Of a stretch of 64,000 bases of DNA, positions 1 through 11,656 are shown piece by piece (positions within the stretch are counted from its first letter, which is position 1; each line of letters opens with the position of its first letter). The stretch lies in the NCBI GenBank assembly GCA_951812925.1, contig OX638372.1, positions 38,004,245-38,068,244 of the forward strand, in the 5' to 3' direction. Both the position numbers and the translations under genes were made by a program. This DNA is from Calliopum simillimum (lineage: Eukaryota; Arthropoda; Insecta; Diptera; Lauxaniidae). The notes under the pieces were generated by a model. That model was not told the DNA's origin, searched no databases, and was given only the letters and a program-made list of their open reading frames with translations.

Positions 1-177
1 AGGTTCAGCCTTATCTCGATATCAAACTTGATAATTCTCATTATTGCGATTTAGTCACGATAATGTATTTTTCCTTTATGGGCGTGGCACCCTTAATTTA
101 AAAAAAAAAATATGTTTTTAGCACTTTCCTCATAACTATTGCAGTTAAAAATGGGCTGAACCGTTTTGCCTCAGACT

Positions 178-727
178 ATTTATATATAGGGTGTATGGCA
201 TAAAATTACAAAGTTTCTGGGAGTTGATAGAGGAGACTAACAAACATTTGCACTTGGGGGTGTAGTCTAAAATGTACCCCTGAGGAGTTACATGGTTGAA
301 AATTAATTTCAGACTAGTTTAAAAAAAAAAATGCTATTGGGTCACCCTAACATTTTACAGAAAACATTTTAAAAAGAAAGTTTTAGCTGATTGTATGAGC
401 TTTTTAAAAATATGTATATTTGGTTTATATGGCTTAAAAGGATTTCGCAAGTTTTTGGACTTTAAAGTTGATATTTTAAATTTTTTCTTATTTATTGGCT
501 TGGGTGGTCATTTTAGTAAAAAAAAGTCTTATTAACACTTTTAAAAAGCTCATACAATTAACAAAACATTTTTTTTTAATAAAGAGTTAGAAAGTCAGTT
601 TTAACACTATAACTCTTCTGGAGCACATTGTAGACCACCCTCTCAGGTGCAATTTTTTGTTAGTCTGGACCTCCTCTGTTACCTCCTAGAAGCTTCGTAG
701 CCTTATGCTATACACCCTGTATATAGA
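178..727. mobile_element. Foldback element, TIR with TATA(C)AGGGTGTA
   Basis: The ends are inverted copies: TATAGGGTGTA near 186-195 on the left and TACACCCTGTATA near 711-723 on the right. Matching inner stretches continue inward (for example a GAGCTTTTTAAAA block near 398-412 against TTTTAAAAAGCTC near 540-552). No transposase is visible. A similar but diverged element lies at 10805-11656, sharing the GGTGTAGTCTAAAATGTA-like and CACCTCC..AAGCTTCGTA-like end segments. The TE class is not resolved; TA-type ends would fit a Tc1/mariner MITE. Confidence 0.6.
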
Positions 728-734
728 TGTTAAA

Positions 735-1095
735 TTGGTCTTGTTATACGAGCTTGAGACGTGCGTTGTTACCGAGCAAATAATTACCAAGTAGTAAGAA
801 TTTGTCAATAAATGCCTCAGTCTCAAACTAAATTTCCTCAAAACGCAATTACTTGATCATAGCAAAAGTAGGCACACAATCTGAAAACTTTTCAGCAAAG
901 TTTGCTGAGAATCCCTTGAGTAAAGTCCACAAGACAGTAGAGACCATGGTCAACCAAAATACACATGGAAAAGGCCATTAGAGAAGGAATGCCAAGAATT
1001 AGAAAAGCAGTGGTGAGAATTCAAAGTCAACGCAAAGGATCGTATTTGATGGAAACGATTTCTTTTGGACCAATGCTTCACCTAGCACTTACAGG
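735..1095 (+). mobile_element. RTE-like LINE remnant (C-terminal end)
   Basis: Forward translation gives LVLLYELETCVVTEQIITK near 741-797. A conceptual second piece with interruptions near 965-1085 contains FKVNAKDRI and WKRFLLDQCFT. Both match the C-terminal part of the better-preserved LINE at 35936-37013 (LLYGCETWLVTEQLTNK and IKVIARDRDKWRDF). Frame changes and stops show it is dead, and the middle is missing or unrecognisable. It lies next to the foldback element ending at 727. Confidence 0.6.
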
Positions 1096-2339
1096 AGCAT
1101 ACAAATTCAATATTTATTATTTAAGTAATGACTACATGGCATGACTTATGAGTAACATTTTATTTGATTTTTTAAATTTTTATTAAAATAAAAAAATATT
1201 TTTTCAACAAAATTTCCCAGAATTAATACATTCATTGTATTATATTGTATACAGAGGGTATGAAATTTTGTTCTATTTGTTCTGACGTAACATACCACGC
1301 ATAAACATACTTACATTAGTAAATACCCTCATTGTAAATATCATAAATCATATTCAGTTTTTGAATAATTTTGTAATTCCGTACAGCTTTGTGTTATTTA
1401 TCTTGAGTGTACAAAATAAAAAAATAACATAAAAAAAATCTTCAATATAAACCAATAAACCATCGCAAAAATAAATCAACTATAACTTTTTGTAATCAAG
1501 CAAAGCTAGCAAGAGGGGGGGGGGCTGTCATAACTTTAAACCGCAATTGAATTGTTAACGCATTACTTTGCAATAAATTTTATCATTTTACCGTATGACT
1601 TTAAAACAGACGAAACTAGCACTCAATATACTGAGAGCTTTTTCTAAGTTCAACATTTGAATTCGCCCTTGAAAGCTTAAAAGAGAGGAAACGAACACAA
1701 AGAGTTGGATAGAGTTGAGACATGCGCACAGCAAGAAACTCGTTTTATTTTTATTGCAAACTTTGCATGGCACATCACTGCAAGTGTAAGCATTCAAGCT
1801 TTATCGCATATATCACAGCAACATGCAGGAAACAAAAATGTCCTTTGACAGGTTAACCGTTGCAGCAACATCCGCATCCGGTGGTGTTGCAGAGAATGCG
1901 GTTTAAATAAATTTTTGTGTTTTTTTATTTTTGTGGGCTTGATATGAAATTAAATATTTAATATTTGATGTTAACAAGTTGAATTTTATATTATATGTGA
2001 ATTATTATTTAATAAGTGGTTGAATTTTATTATTTAATTATTTTGAGTGTAAAATGAAGCACACACAGCCATTTTATGCCTAGCGTAACAAGAGTTGACA
2101 CATCCCCTCCAATTTCGTTAAATTTTGGTTCCTACATGGTTTCTTTTCATGCCCAAACTGTTAAAAATAACCAAAAAAATTTTTGGTTTTTTTTTAGATT
2201 TTGGAGAGGTGCAAAAATTGGGAAATCAGTAAAGTGTGACAAACACTCCTTCACATAGTTGTCCATAACTTCGAAATTTCTTACCCGTTTTCTTTATGTT
2301 CGGATAATTTTTGAAAAAGTATTGAATCAGTTCTTAATT
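1096..2339. other. No gene seen; AT-rich
   Basis: Only short chance ORFs were found. The stretch has a G-run near 1516-1525 and A/T-rich low-complexity sequence. No domain, RNA gene or clear element end was recognised. Confidence 0.5.
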
Positions 2340-3008
2340 AACCCAACAAGCAATTTTATAAACTTTTCAATTTAACTTTTGGAAAAAGTTAATTTCCATA
2401 TGTTTTCATAACTAATTTTCAAACGTTTGGAAATGTTGTTTTTTTAGAATTTTTACAATTGATTTGCAAGGTTTAACTCAACAATTAGAAAATGTTAATT
2501 TATAAAAGTTTTAGTAATCGTTTTCCAAACTTTATTTAAATTTTTTATTTTATTTTTTCAATGACTTATCAAGCTAAGTAAAACACAAGGCATTTGAATT
2601 ATAACTGGCACGTTAGGTCAGTTGATAAGGTTATCGACTCATAACTTGGAAGTCATAGGTTCGATCCTCAGTAAACATAAATTTTTTTTATTTTTAATTT
2701 AAATATTATTTAAAAATGTTTGGAAAATGTTTAATGAACTTAATAAACACTATCAAAATCTTAATTGAAAAATTTAAGAAACAATTTAAAAATATTGAAT
2801 AGAAACATTTGGAAAATATTGTATAAAAACATTTATAATAAGCTTGCTCCAAATGATTTTCACAAGCTTGCTATGAAGTGTCCAGTTTCGATTATTAAGT
2901 AATTAAAATTCAAGAATTTCCATACATTTTGCAAGTTAATTTCCAAACGAAACTTTTTCTTCAATAAGCGTATAATAAGTTATTTTCCAAACGTTTTTGT
3001 TTGTAGGG
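2340..3008. repeat. Unclassified repeat with imperfect inverted ends
   Basis: The ends ACCCAACAAGCAA (left) and the complement of TTGTTTGTAGGGT (right) are imperfect inverted copies. The interior is dominated by TTTGGAAA / TTTCCAAAC motifs in both orientations around a tRNA-like core. Boundaries are approximate and no target duplication was found. Confidence 0.35.
2605..2677 (+). pseudogene. tRNA-like sequence (CAT anticodon-like), probably tRNA-derived repeat
   Basis: The stretch reads like a tRNA: an A-box-like TTAGGTCAGTTG, an anticodon-loop-like CTCATAA (CAT, Met-like) and a B box GGTTCGATCC at 2658-2667. The 3' half of the acceptor stem does not pair with the 5' half and the T stem has mismatches. 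It is therefore more likely a tRNA pseudogene or the head of a SINE than a working tRNA. Confidence 0.45.
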
Positions 3009-3104
3009 TCAATGACCTACTTATTTAAAATTCCAAAATTATATTTTATCGAAAAAAATTAACTATTTTTTAGATCAAAAATATTTTTTGAATCCATTAC
3101 AAAG

Positions 3105-3625
3105 ATGGTATCTTTACCGGATTAAGGAATTTAAGCTGAGTATTACATCCACTGAAGACGAACCTAGCGAAGGACGCGCTTTCACGTCGAAGAGTGACCA
3201 TCGGGCATGTAGCTGAGGTCACAGGGATTTCATATGGCAGCTTTTAAAAAAACCCCTGTAAACGAATTGCATATGAAAAAGATCTCTGCGCATTGGGTAC
3301 CGACAATGTTAACCGACGACAAAAAGAAAAATCTCACAAAGCCGCAGGTGCAATGGGTGCCTTTCAAGAAACGGGATTCAAGCTGCTCGAACACCCACTC
3401 TTTTTGCCAGATCTAGCTCTCAGCGATTTCTACTTCTTTCCTCATCTTAAAGAACACCTTAGAGGGAAAACAATTGAAGACGATAGCGCAGTGATGGCAG
3501 CTGTTGAAGCGTTTTGGGAGGGTCAAAAGAATCCGGGGTGGATAGAAAAGATTTTTATGTTCCGACTTATTGTGGCACCACAACCACTAATGCGATACTT
3601 GCACCTCGAAAATTCGAGAGTTTAA
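3105..3625 (+). pseudogene. mariner-family transposase remnant
   Basis: Pieces in several frames match mariner transposases: a region with PSEGR..TSKSDH near 3160-3200, then MKKISAHWVP.MLTDD near 3270-3320, then an open frame at 3293-3625 with HPLFLPDLALSDFYFF and LKEHLRGKTIEDD, the block carrying the last catalytic Asp of the DD34D triad. The N-terminal DNA-binding region is not recognisable and the frame changes at least twice, so the copy is dead. Flanking TIRs were not found. Confidence 0.8.
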
Positions 3626-3638
3626 GCCATTGGGTTAA

Positions 3639-3747
3639 TGGGGGTTATCGTGAATAAATAAACCCTGGGAATTTTCTCAAACTGCCGTACATTCTCTATT
3701 GCGGTTTAAGAAAATTCCCCGGTAATCTTGATTCACGATAACCCCCA
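3639..3747. repeat. Short hairpin repeat, GGGGGTTATCGTGAAT arms
   Basis: GGGGGTTATCGTGAAT at about 3640-3655 is matched in inverse by ATTCACGATAACCCCC at 3731-3745. An inner pair (GGGAATTTTC / GAAAATTCCC) extends the stem. It lies directly after the mariner remnant and could be a MITE of about 110 bp. Confidence 0.6.
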
Positions 3748-4962
3748 ATATCTTTAAAATTCTAGACAAAATCATTAAAACTGTTGCATAGTGGAAGGAT
3801 TTGTATGGAACGGCGGTTATGTATAGTAATAATAAAGCTAGGCTTTTAAACTTTGGAACAGATGTTTTTTACATTAAAATAATAAAATCTGTAAATATGA
3901 ACAAAATCCGCCGACGCATACGTCACATCCCATACAAAGTTATGGCGTGGTCGAAGCTTTTTTTCAAAATGGGTATCACTTTCCAATAACTTGATCGTGC
4001 TGATTTCAAAAATGTTACAAGTTTTAAGCTATATTTTTTAGTTTTCAAGTTATATGAAAATAACGAAAATTCACTTTATAAAAAAAATATTTTGTATGTG
4101 TGTGTATTTGTCCCTTACTGACTCAGAAACTAACTAACCATTTATAAACAAGTTTTAACATTGTGTTAATACAAAAAAATGCTAAGTTATGGGTTCAATA
4201 TAATATAATATATTGAATCAAATTTTACAATTGCTTAAAAGTGGTGCGGCACTTATTGACTATCGCTCACTTCTTGTAATGCTTATGATACTGATGATCT
4301 GTCTCGGCATATAACATATTTTAGATCTTCAACTTGTTTGAATTACTTACTTCTCTAAAAAATGAATTTAGACCAACTCTTAGATCGAATATTACATCCT
4401 TCTACCCTTTCTAAAGTCCCACCCCAAAAATTGGATTACTTAAAATCTAAAATTGAACTCTGATGTATTGACAAAATTAATTTTGCGCATCCTTTAAGAT
4501 TACTCAATCCAATCAATAGTTAATTCCAGGGTTTGCTGCAACTTATGTATCTTTGAATTGTACATACCTTTAAGCCACACACTTAAGAACACACACGCAC
4601 ACAGGCACAAAGCATGACAATTCAATTAACATTAATTATTGTCCTACTGAATTAATTAACGTTCAACACAAACTTCAAGTGTCCAAGTGTTAAGTGTATT
4701 GGTTGGCATCGTTTGTCATCATTCCGCATTGTCCGTGCCTTGTTGTTTCTAATTGCATGTTAAATATTTGATTGATGTCTTCATAAGTGTGTGTGTGTGT
4801 GTCAACGTGTATGTAGTTGTAGATGTAATATATTCATACATATGTAGATATGCATATCATTGATGTTTGTTATTTAATTAACGAGAAATCCTTGTACCTA
4901 CTTATGGCAAATATCATGCAAATTAAATAATAAATTTATTGAAAATTCAATTGAATTGATAA
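3748..4962. other. No gene seen; contains (GT)n near 4788-4801
   Basis: AT-rich sequence with a short GT microsatellite near 4788-4801. No coding domain, RNA gene or clear element end was recognised. Confidence 0.5.
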
Positions 4963-6291
4963 GAGTCAATCTTTGCGTAATCGATTAAGATTTGGGTTGA
5001 CATTTCCGATTTTTATGAAAATTGGGGAAAAGTTTGTATTCGACATACATATGACTGAAGTAAAATGATTTTCCGAAATTCCGAAAATTTCCAAAATGGT
5101 GGCAATAGCAAGTTCGACACAACTTTTGGACAATCCCATATTTGAAAACTCATAGCTCCTCGGCTTTTTATCCGATTTTACCGAAATTTCCATGGTTAGT
5201 ACATTTTTATTTTATATAGAAAAAAAACTTTTTCTATTTAAAAGCCATTTTAAGGTTTGGAGCAGCCTTTTTATTTTTTTTTTTTTTTTTTTTTTGAAAT
5301 ATTTTTATTTAAAAGCAAATTTAATTATATTTACTTTCCGATCCCAAAAATTGTGGTATCTATTACGGTTATCAAGTTATGAGTTTTTAAAGTTGTTCAA
5401 TGTTGTGTTTATCATGAGTCGTTGGTGCGCTACCATATAGGGTTGCCACCGGGAGGTATTTTTTTTCGGTGAACCCTAGTGAGATTTTTCGTAGAATATT
5501 CTTGTAGAATATATTAACCCATTTTAACCAAGTTTTTGTAAAAGGGGGTCAAAAAGACACATAAAAACGGGATATAATGGGTAAAGATCTTGCGGAAGGC
5601 TAACTTGAAATCAAGCAAGGAATAATGTTCTAGAACATAATAACCCATTATATCCCGTTTTTATGGGTCTTTTTGACCCCTCTTACAAAAACTTGGTTAA
5701 AATGGGTTAAAATATTCTACAAAAGTATTCTACGAAAAATCTCAATACATTTCACCAAAAAAAAAAAAATACCGTCCGGACGGCGGCAACCCTATATAGT
5801 AGTGCACTTGCACCAACGACTCATGATAAACATAACATTGAACAACTTCAAAAACTCATAACTTGAGAACCGTAAAAGATACCACAATTTTGAGAGTCGT
5901 AAAATAAATATAATAAAATTTACTTTTAAATAAAATATTTAAAAAAAAAATTAAAAGGGTGCTCCAAGCCCAAAAATGGCTTTATAAAAGAAAAAGGTTT
6001 TTTTCACATAAAATAACAATTTTTTTTTCAGTGTAATTTTTTTTTTTTTTTTCATAAGCTCTTACTTTTCTGCAATAACCCTGAAAATTTCATTAATATC
6101 AAACAAAAAGGCAAGAAGCTATGAATTTTCAAATATGTGAGTATCCAAAAGTTTGGGGCGAACTTTCTATGGCCGCCATCTTTGAAATTTTCGAAATTTG
6201 GGAAAATCATTTTACCACAGTTATATGTATATCAAATACTAAAATTGGAGATGTCAACCCAAATCTTAATCGATTACGCAAAGATTGGCTC
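4963..6291. mobile_element. Foldback element of about 1.33 kb, possible ATAA target duplication
   Basis: The left end GAGTCAATCTTTGCGTAATC and the right end GATTACGCAAAGATTGGCTC are inverted copies, and matching arms of over 600 bp meet near 5610. The centre pair is AACGGGATATAATGGGT / ACCCATTATATCCCGTT. ATAA flanks both ends (4959-4962 and 6292-6295), consistent with a 4-bp target duplication but weak in AT-rich DNA. Short ORFs in the arms are mirror translations of the same repeat, not genes. Confidence 0.75.
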
Positions 6292-8920
6292 ATAAATAAA
6301 TAAAGGAAGTATAGGTCCGTCATACTCGTATATTATGTATTCAGGGAATTTATACTATTTTGTATTTATGCTTGAGTCGAAACGTTAAGTCACAGTCTGA
6401 TATTAAGCAATTTGAGAGCAAATTAATCCCACCACAATTTACCGTTGTATGCCTAGTTTCAGTTTTATTAAAGCCTTTCACTACACCCTTCCAAATTATC
6501 AGGATTGGGACTAAAGTAGCATCCATTTCCTTAGAGAGAAAGTACTTTAAGTTTTTTCTACTCGATTATACTTAGATAGAACTATTTGTTAACGAAACCA
6601 TGAGACTGTAGCGCTTTTCAAGCAAAGATAATTTGAATTCTTAAGCAAAGGAATGGATTAAATACAATAATTTTTTTCCGAGGTATTTATATCTCTAGAC
6701 TAACATTAAGACCGCTATCAAATTCCTCAATTCTGTCTCGTACGATTTTCTTATTGTGACTAGATGCTGACAATTTCTAAGCTAACTTTTTGCTACGTAC
6801 CAGAACAATATACCAGCATATAAAGATGTTGAAAGCTATGGTATGAAACGGTAGTAGAAACTGTCCTTTTTCTTTTTTTAATCTTTTGTGATTTAAATGT
6901 GGAGTGTATGCGTTAACTGTGTTTGTAGGACAGACCTTTCAACCTACTAGATTTTATCCAAACTTCAAGAAAGGAGGCTCTCTTATAGTTGTGTCTTAGA
7001 ACTTTTTAAATTCAATAACTTTTGAGTTAAATGTTAAACTAGCACTTAAATGAGCCCAGAATTGTTTAAAAACCGTATGCCTACTCAGAAATCAAAAGTA
7101 AATTCTATAATCTTTAACTGAAGCCGTAGATGACTAACACAAGACGAGCATTTAAGTTTCATCCCATCTTCTGACTCTGTTATATACTTTTTGAGCTGTT
7201 TGCGTTCCTTGTTAAAAGTACTACTGTTTTTTTAGTTGTTTGCAACTTTTTAAGCACAGTTTTTTTACATTACGTATATTTAAAACTTTGGAATTCCTAT
7301 TAGTCCACGAAGATGTTGCAGTAAGCTTTCTGACGCCGCAGTGACTTATCGAAATCAAGCTGATTTAGTCACTACTATTGATTGTAAAATTAAAAATCTC
7401 AAAATATTAAACATGTAATATGATATGTATAAATAATAAATATGGAGAACATTTGAACTGAGTTATTTTCGGTTTGACCTTTCGGACAAACCAAACAAAA
7501 TTCCACAAATATAAAATGTGTCCTAAAAAGACTTAACTACACACTAAGCAATCAGCCACAATAAAAAATATTTCCAATACAACAAATTTGCTTAAGAGAT
7601 AAATGAAAAGAATCGATGACACTCAAAATTTCAAGATACTATGTATAAATAAGCCAAAGCAAAAGCATCAGAAGCCCCATCCTCCCCGTTAAAAGAGAAA
7701 TGACAACCTACAGCTTATGGTCATTTATCATTTGTAAGATTTTTATGGGCTTTGCAATTACTATGCGGTAGATAGACGGACAAATAGACAGACAAAAACA
7801 AACAGATAGACCTCGGCCATACAAAACACACAAATATATACACTCACAAATGGGTACACTTGTCTTCACACTCCCATATCATAAAGAATTCACTCCTCTT
7901 TCTTTGAAAATTCTCATATTAAAATACGTTAAAAGATAAGGAAATTCTCGTAGCATTTGTAGCACAAAAAATTGCCAATTCGTTGCGTTTGCCTCAAAGT
8001 TTTTATGTTGCGCCGTCCGCCCCCATTTTGCTTACCATTTCTGCTGATATCATTTGATGTAATTTTAAAGCAGCTTTCTGGAGATTTAAATTGAAACGAA
8101 ATTCTCGTAAATATCGAAACATCAGCTCAGCTTCAGAAATTATCAAAGCAATGAATGAATGATATGGCGTTTCCGTTTTCTTCCATTTTTTCCGGCGCGT
8201 GAGTCTTTTGTTTTTTTTTCACATTTTGCTAATGCTCAGACCAACGAAGATTTAACCCATTTCTTGCCAATGTCAATTCTTGCATGACTTTTAACAATGT
8301 CAATTAAGTAGGATTGACTCATTAACCACGAAATGTTTTTTTACTCCTCCTCAAGTATTTTTCCATAAAATTTTGCTTTGCCGTTTCAATGTCGAAGATT
8401 CTGCGAAAGCCAGTTTTTTCGAGAATTTCTCACTAAAGGTTACTTCTCTAAAGAAATGTTAGGAAACAATATTGTAGCTTAGGAAATTTCATACAAAAAT
8501 GAGTTTCGGGCTGCTGCTGTACAATACATCGTTTAGGATATATTCCAGTTAAAAAATTGGAAAACTTTGTCAAGTGAATACCACTTACAAATCTGTGCTA
8601 AGAAGGCGAAATATGTTATGCCCCATATTTTTCGCAAAGGGGTTTTTTTCTTTATCTAGGCAGCTCTCAATGAGATCAAGGAGCTGACCAAATCGTATAT
8701 CTTTAAACGTTAAGATTAGGATGCTTCTAGGGGATGGTAGAAGAGGTATAAAGTAACAAAAACTAGTAAGGGTTGATAAGGGTGGTGTCTTTGGTCTGGT
8801 CAAACACTAAATACCCTTCACTGCATTTCAAGTATATTATTAAACACTTAGTTGATACACACTATGCAATATTCTTGTACATATAAGTTTTTATTAAAAT
8901 AAAATGCTTTATTCTTCCGT
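6292..8920. other. No gene seen
   Basis: About 2.6 kb with only short chance ORFs. Polypyrimidine runs and simple AT-rich sequence are present. No protein domain, RNA gene or clear inverted-repeat element was recognised. Confidence 0.5.
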
Positions 8921-9952
8921 CGCACACTGGTTCAAAATCCTTAAAAGCTGGCCAAAAGTCAAAAAAAAAGTTTTTTTAAATTAACTTTTTATGAACCGTA
9001 TTGTCTAACAGATATTCATAGACCTCAAAAAATTTGTAAGAAAGATCCAGGTATTTCTACAATGCTCTTGAGATCTCTCCAAAAGTACGCTTCTCAGACA
9101 CAAAATTCTGTGAGTTAAAAATAAAAATTAAGTGTTCACTGTAAAAATTATGTGGTTACTGTAAAACTGAACCGAATTTAATGTTTGAATACGGAATCTC
9201 TGCGTAAAAGGACATACTATCGAACCTCTAAATTCAAAACTTGCAATAATTTATACATACTTTTACGGTTATTATGATTAACTTAAAATCAAATTATTTC
9301 ACAAAGTCAGTATACATTAGTTATGAAAAAAGCCCAGAACTAATTTATACCACGTCATACCACCAGAATTTTTTGGATTTAAGAAGATTGGAACCTTTTC
9401 TAACACATATAAAAAAATTGAAGTGCCTTTTCTTGCCCCTTTTCTTTGACGCAATTTTTTCTGAAGCACCCATAGGAAACTTTAACTCATATTGCTTACC
9501 AAGTGTCAATATGAGTTGCTCGCCTGAAATGCAAATATTTTTATATTATTATACAGCTTATACTCCGTGATAACGGAATCTAAAACCCATTTTTATCGTT
9601 GCACACAACTCTATCAAAGATAAAGTTTTGAAATAAATTTTTAAATTAGATATAAAAATTGTGAAAGTGTTATTTTTTGCATTTTCGAATCCGCCATTTT
9701 GTTTTTAAAAAATCTAACATCATATTCGTAATTGTGACCCCAAAAACCCCCGAGTAAATTTATTTTTTTTGGATTTCGTTGAATATTTATGCAATTCATC
9801 CACCATTTTGAATCCGCCATTTTCTTTTTTAAAAATCTAAGATCAAATTCGTAATCAGCGACCTCAAAAACCCCCAGATAAAAAATTTCGTCTCGAAACT
9901 TTAATGACTTTTCGACTTTTGGCCAGCTTTTAGGGATTTTGAACCAGTGTGC
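8921..9952. mobile_element. Nonautonomous DNA element with TIR of about 40 bp
   Basis: The left end begins CGCACACTGGTTCAAAATCC and the right end is its inverse GGATTTTGAACCAGTGTGCG; the match extends about 40 bp through AAAAGCTGGCCAAAAGTC. Near the right end an internal direct duplication (GAATCCGCCATTTT..AAAATCTAA near 9690-9718 and 9811-9840) repeats a block of about 130 bp. No transposase is visible and no clear target duplication was found. Confidence 0.7.
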
Positions 9953-9980
9953 GTCACTCCTAGGAGAGTATAAGAACAAA

Positions 9981-10812
9981 TTGCTTATATGGGAAGTGCC
10001 AAGCCCTCGCCTCCGAGCTTACCTACTTAGATTTCGCATAGAGCTTGCATTTACTGTTTTGATCGTTTGAGTAAAATTCGGTTGGGTCTTCTTAAAAAAA
10101 TCTTTCAATATAGCATTTTTAAACTTTTGCTTATATGGGAAGTGCCACACCCCCTAGTCCTACTTTGGCTAATTTTTGCTCAGAGTTTGCAATTAATGTT
10201 CTTAATGTTTGAGTGAAATTTAGTTGGATTATTTCAAAAAACACTTTCATTATATAATTTTGAAGCATTTGCTTATATGGGAGGTGCCACGCCCTCTTGT
10301 GTGAATTCGCTTAGTTTTTTCTCAGAGCTTGCATTTATTGATTTGAGTGCAATTTGGTTGAGTTATCTCAAAAACGCTTTCAGTATAGCATTTTGAAACT
10401 TTTGTTTATATGCGAGTTGCCACGCCCTCTAGTCTGAATTCGCCTAGTTTTTGCTCAGAGCTTGCACTTACTATCCTTAGTATTTATGTGTATTTTGCTT
10501 CTGTTATTGCAAGTAATGCTCTTATTATTGCATTTTGAATATATTTTTTGTATGGGCGGTAGGCGTGTCCGTTGACAAATTACGCTAGCTTTTACGATGA
10601 AGTCAGAATACCAAATTTTATTGAATTATGATGCTCAGTTTTCCCAAAAAGTGTATTTCCACGCACACCCAGCCAGCCAAACAGACGGACATGGCTATAT
10701 CGGCTCAGTAGGTGACGCTGATCAAGAATATAAATACTTTTCCATACCTGGCACGCCTCCTTCTCTGCGTTACAAACGGAAGGACAAAGTTAATATACCC
10801 AGTAGGGTATAA
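9981..10812. mobile_element. Tandem 130-147 bp repeats plus mini-me-like core
   Basis: Four imperfect units begin near 9981, 10127, 10269 and 10401. Each starts with TTGCTTATATGGGA.GTGCCA.GCCC and contains CTCAGAGCTTGCA. They are followed at 10660-10812 by GGTGACGCTGATCAAGAATAT, CTTCTCTGCGTTACAAACGG and AGGGTATAAAA, a combination common in fly genomes and like the mini-me family (assignment from memory). The same architecture recurs in inverse near 46196-46745, and the tandem part near 35085-35395. Confidence 0.6.
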
Positions 10813-11656
10813 AATTGGTATGTGAGGTGCGGTCTAAAATGTAGCCGTGAGGAAATTTTCTCACAAAAAAAAAAAAATTCTTTAACGCTTTAGAGATGAA
10901 TTTGCGATGGAAAACTTTTAGCTAATTGCAAGAGCTTTCTAATGGTGGAATTGTTTTATAGTGTTTAGAAGGATTTTGGGAAATTCTAGGCCTTTATAAG
11001 CAGTTGAAACTTTATTTTTTTTTTTTCCCCTATTTTTTAATTTTGGCAGCCATTTTAGTATTTAATATACCCTTTTATAAATTTTTTGGAATCCTTCCTT
11101 TGATTCGGTAGTACATTTATAATACAAATTTTTTGATTTGAGGTCAGATAGAAATACTTCAACCCAAAATAGCAAATTAATTTCAAAAAAATTCTTAAAA
11201 TTTGTGAACGGAATAATTTTGTCTAACAAAAAAACATTTTTTTTTTCAAACCTCAAATCAATAAATTGATATGATAAATTTGCTACCAAATTAAAAAAAA
11301 TTTAACGCGAAAAAAAAACTACAAAAAGTTATGTTAATAGGATATTTTTCATTCTAAAATGGCTGCCAAACTCAAAAAATAGGAAAAAAATTTTAAAATT
11401 TCAACTTTAAATGCCAAGAACTTTCCAAAATCCTTTTCATCCCTATAAGCCAATTCCACCATTAGCGCATATAACTGGCAAAAGGTTTTCTCTAAAACGT
11501 TAAAGTGTAGCAAGAAAACTTTTTCAAAACAAGTCAAAAAAGCTGGGTTTTCCCTATATGTATACATAAGTATTAGTTATTCCTAAGGGGTACATTTTTG
11601 ACCCATCTCCCCTCTATCACCTCCCAAAAGCTTCGTATTCTATATAGTATTTTGAA
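10805..11656. mobile_element. Foldback element related to 178-727
   Basis: The left half (GGTGCGGTCTAAAATGTAG, then CTTTAACGCTTTAGAGA) and the right half (GTTTTCTCTAAAACGTTAAAG, then GGGGTACATTTTTGACCC, CACCTCCCAAAAGCTTCGTA) are inverted and diverged. TTTGGCAGCCATTTTAG near 11042 matches CTAAAATGGCTGCCAAA near 11354. The end sequences resemble those of the element at 178-727. Exact ends and TE class are uncertain. Confidence 0.55.

Noticed and set aside
4966..6303. Two similar ORFs on opposite strands (NVNPNLNRLRKD and DVNPNLNRLRKD)
   Set aside because: They are the mirrored arms of one foldback element, not related genes.
9641..9979. 112-codon minus-strand ORF with two similar KMADSKW/KMADSKM halves
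   Set aside because: The repeat comes from an internal duplication in a nonautonomous element; no family recognised and no start or splice support.
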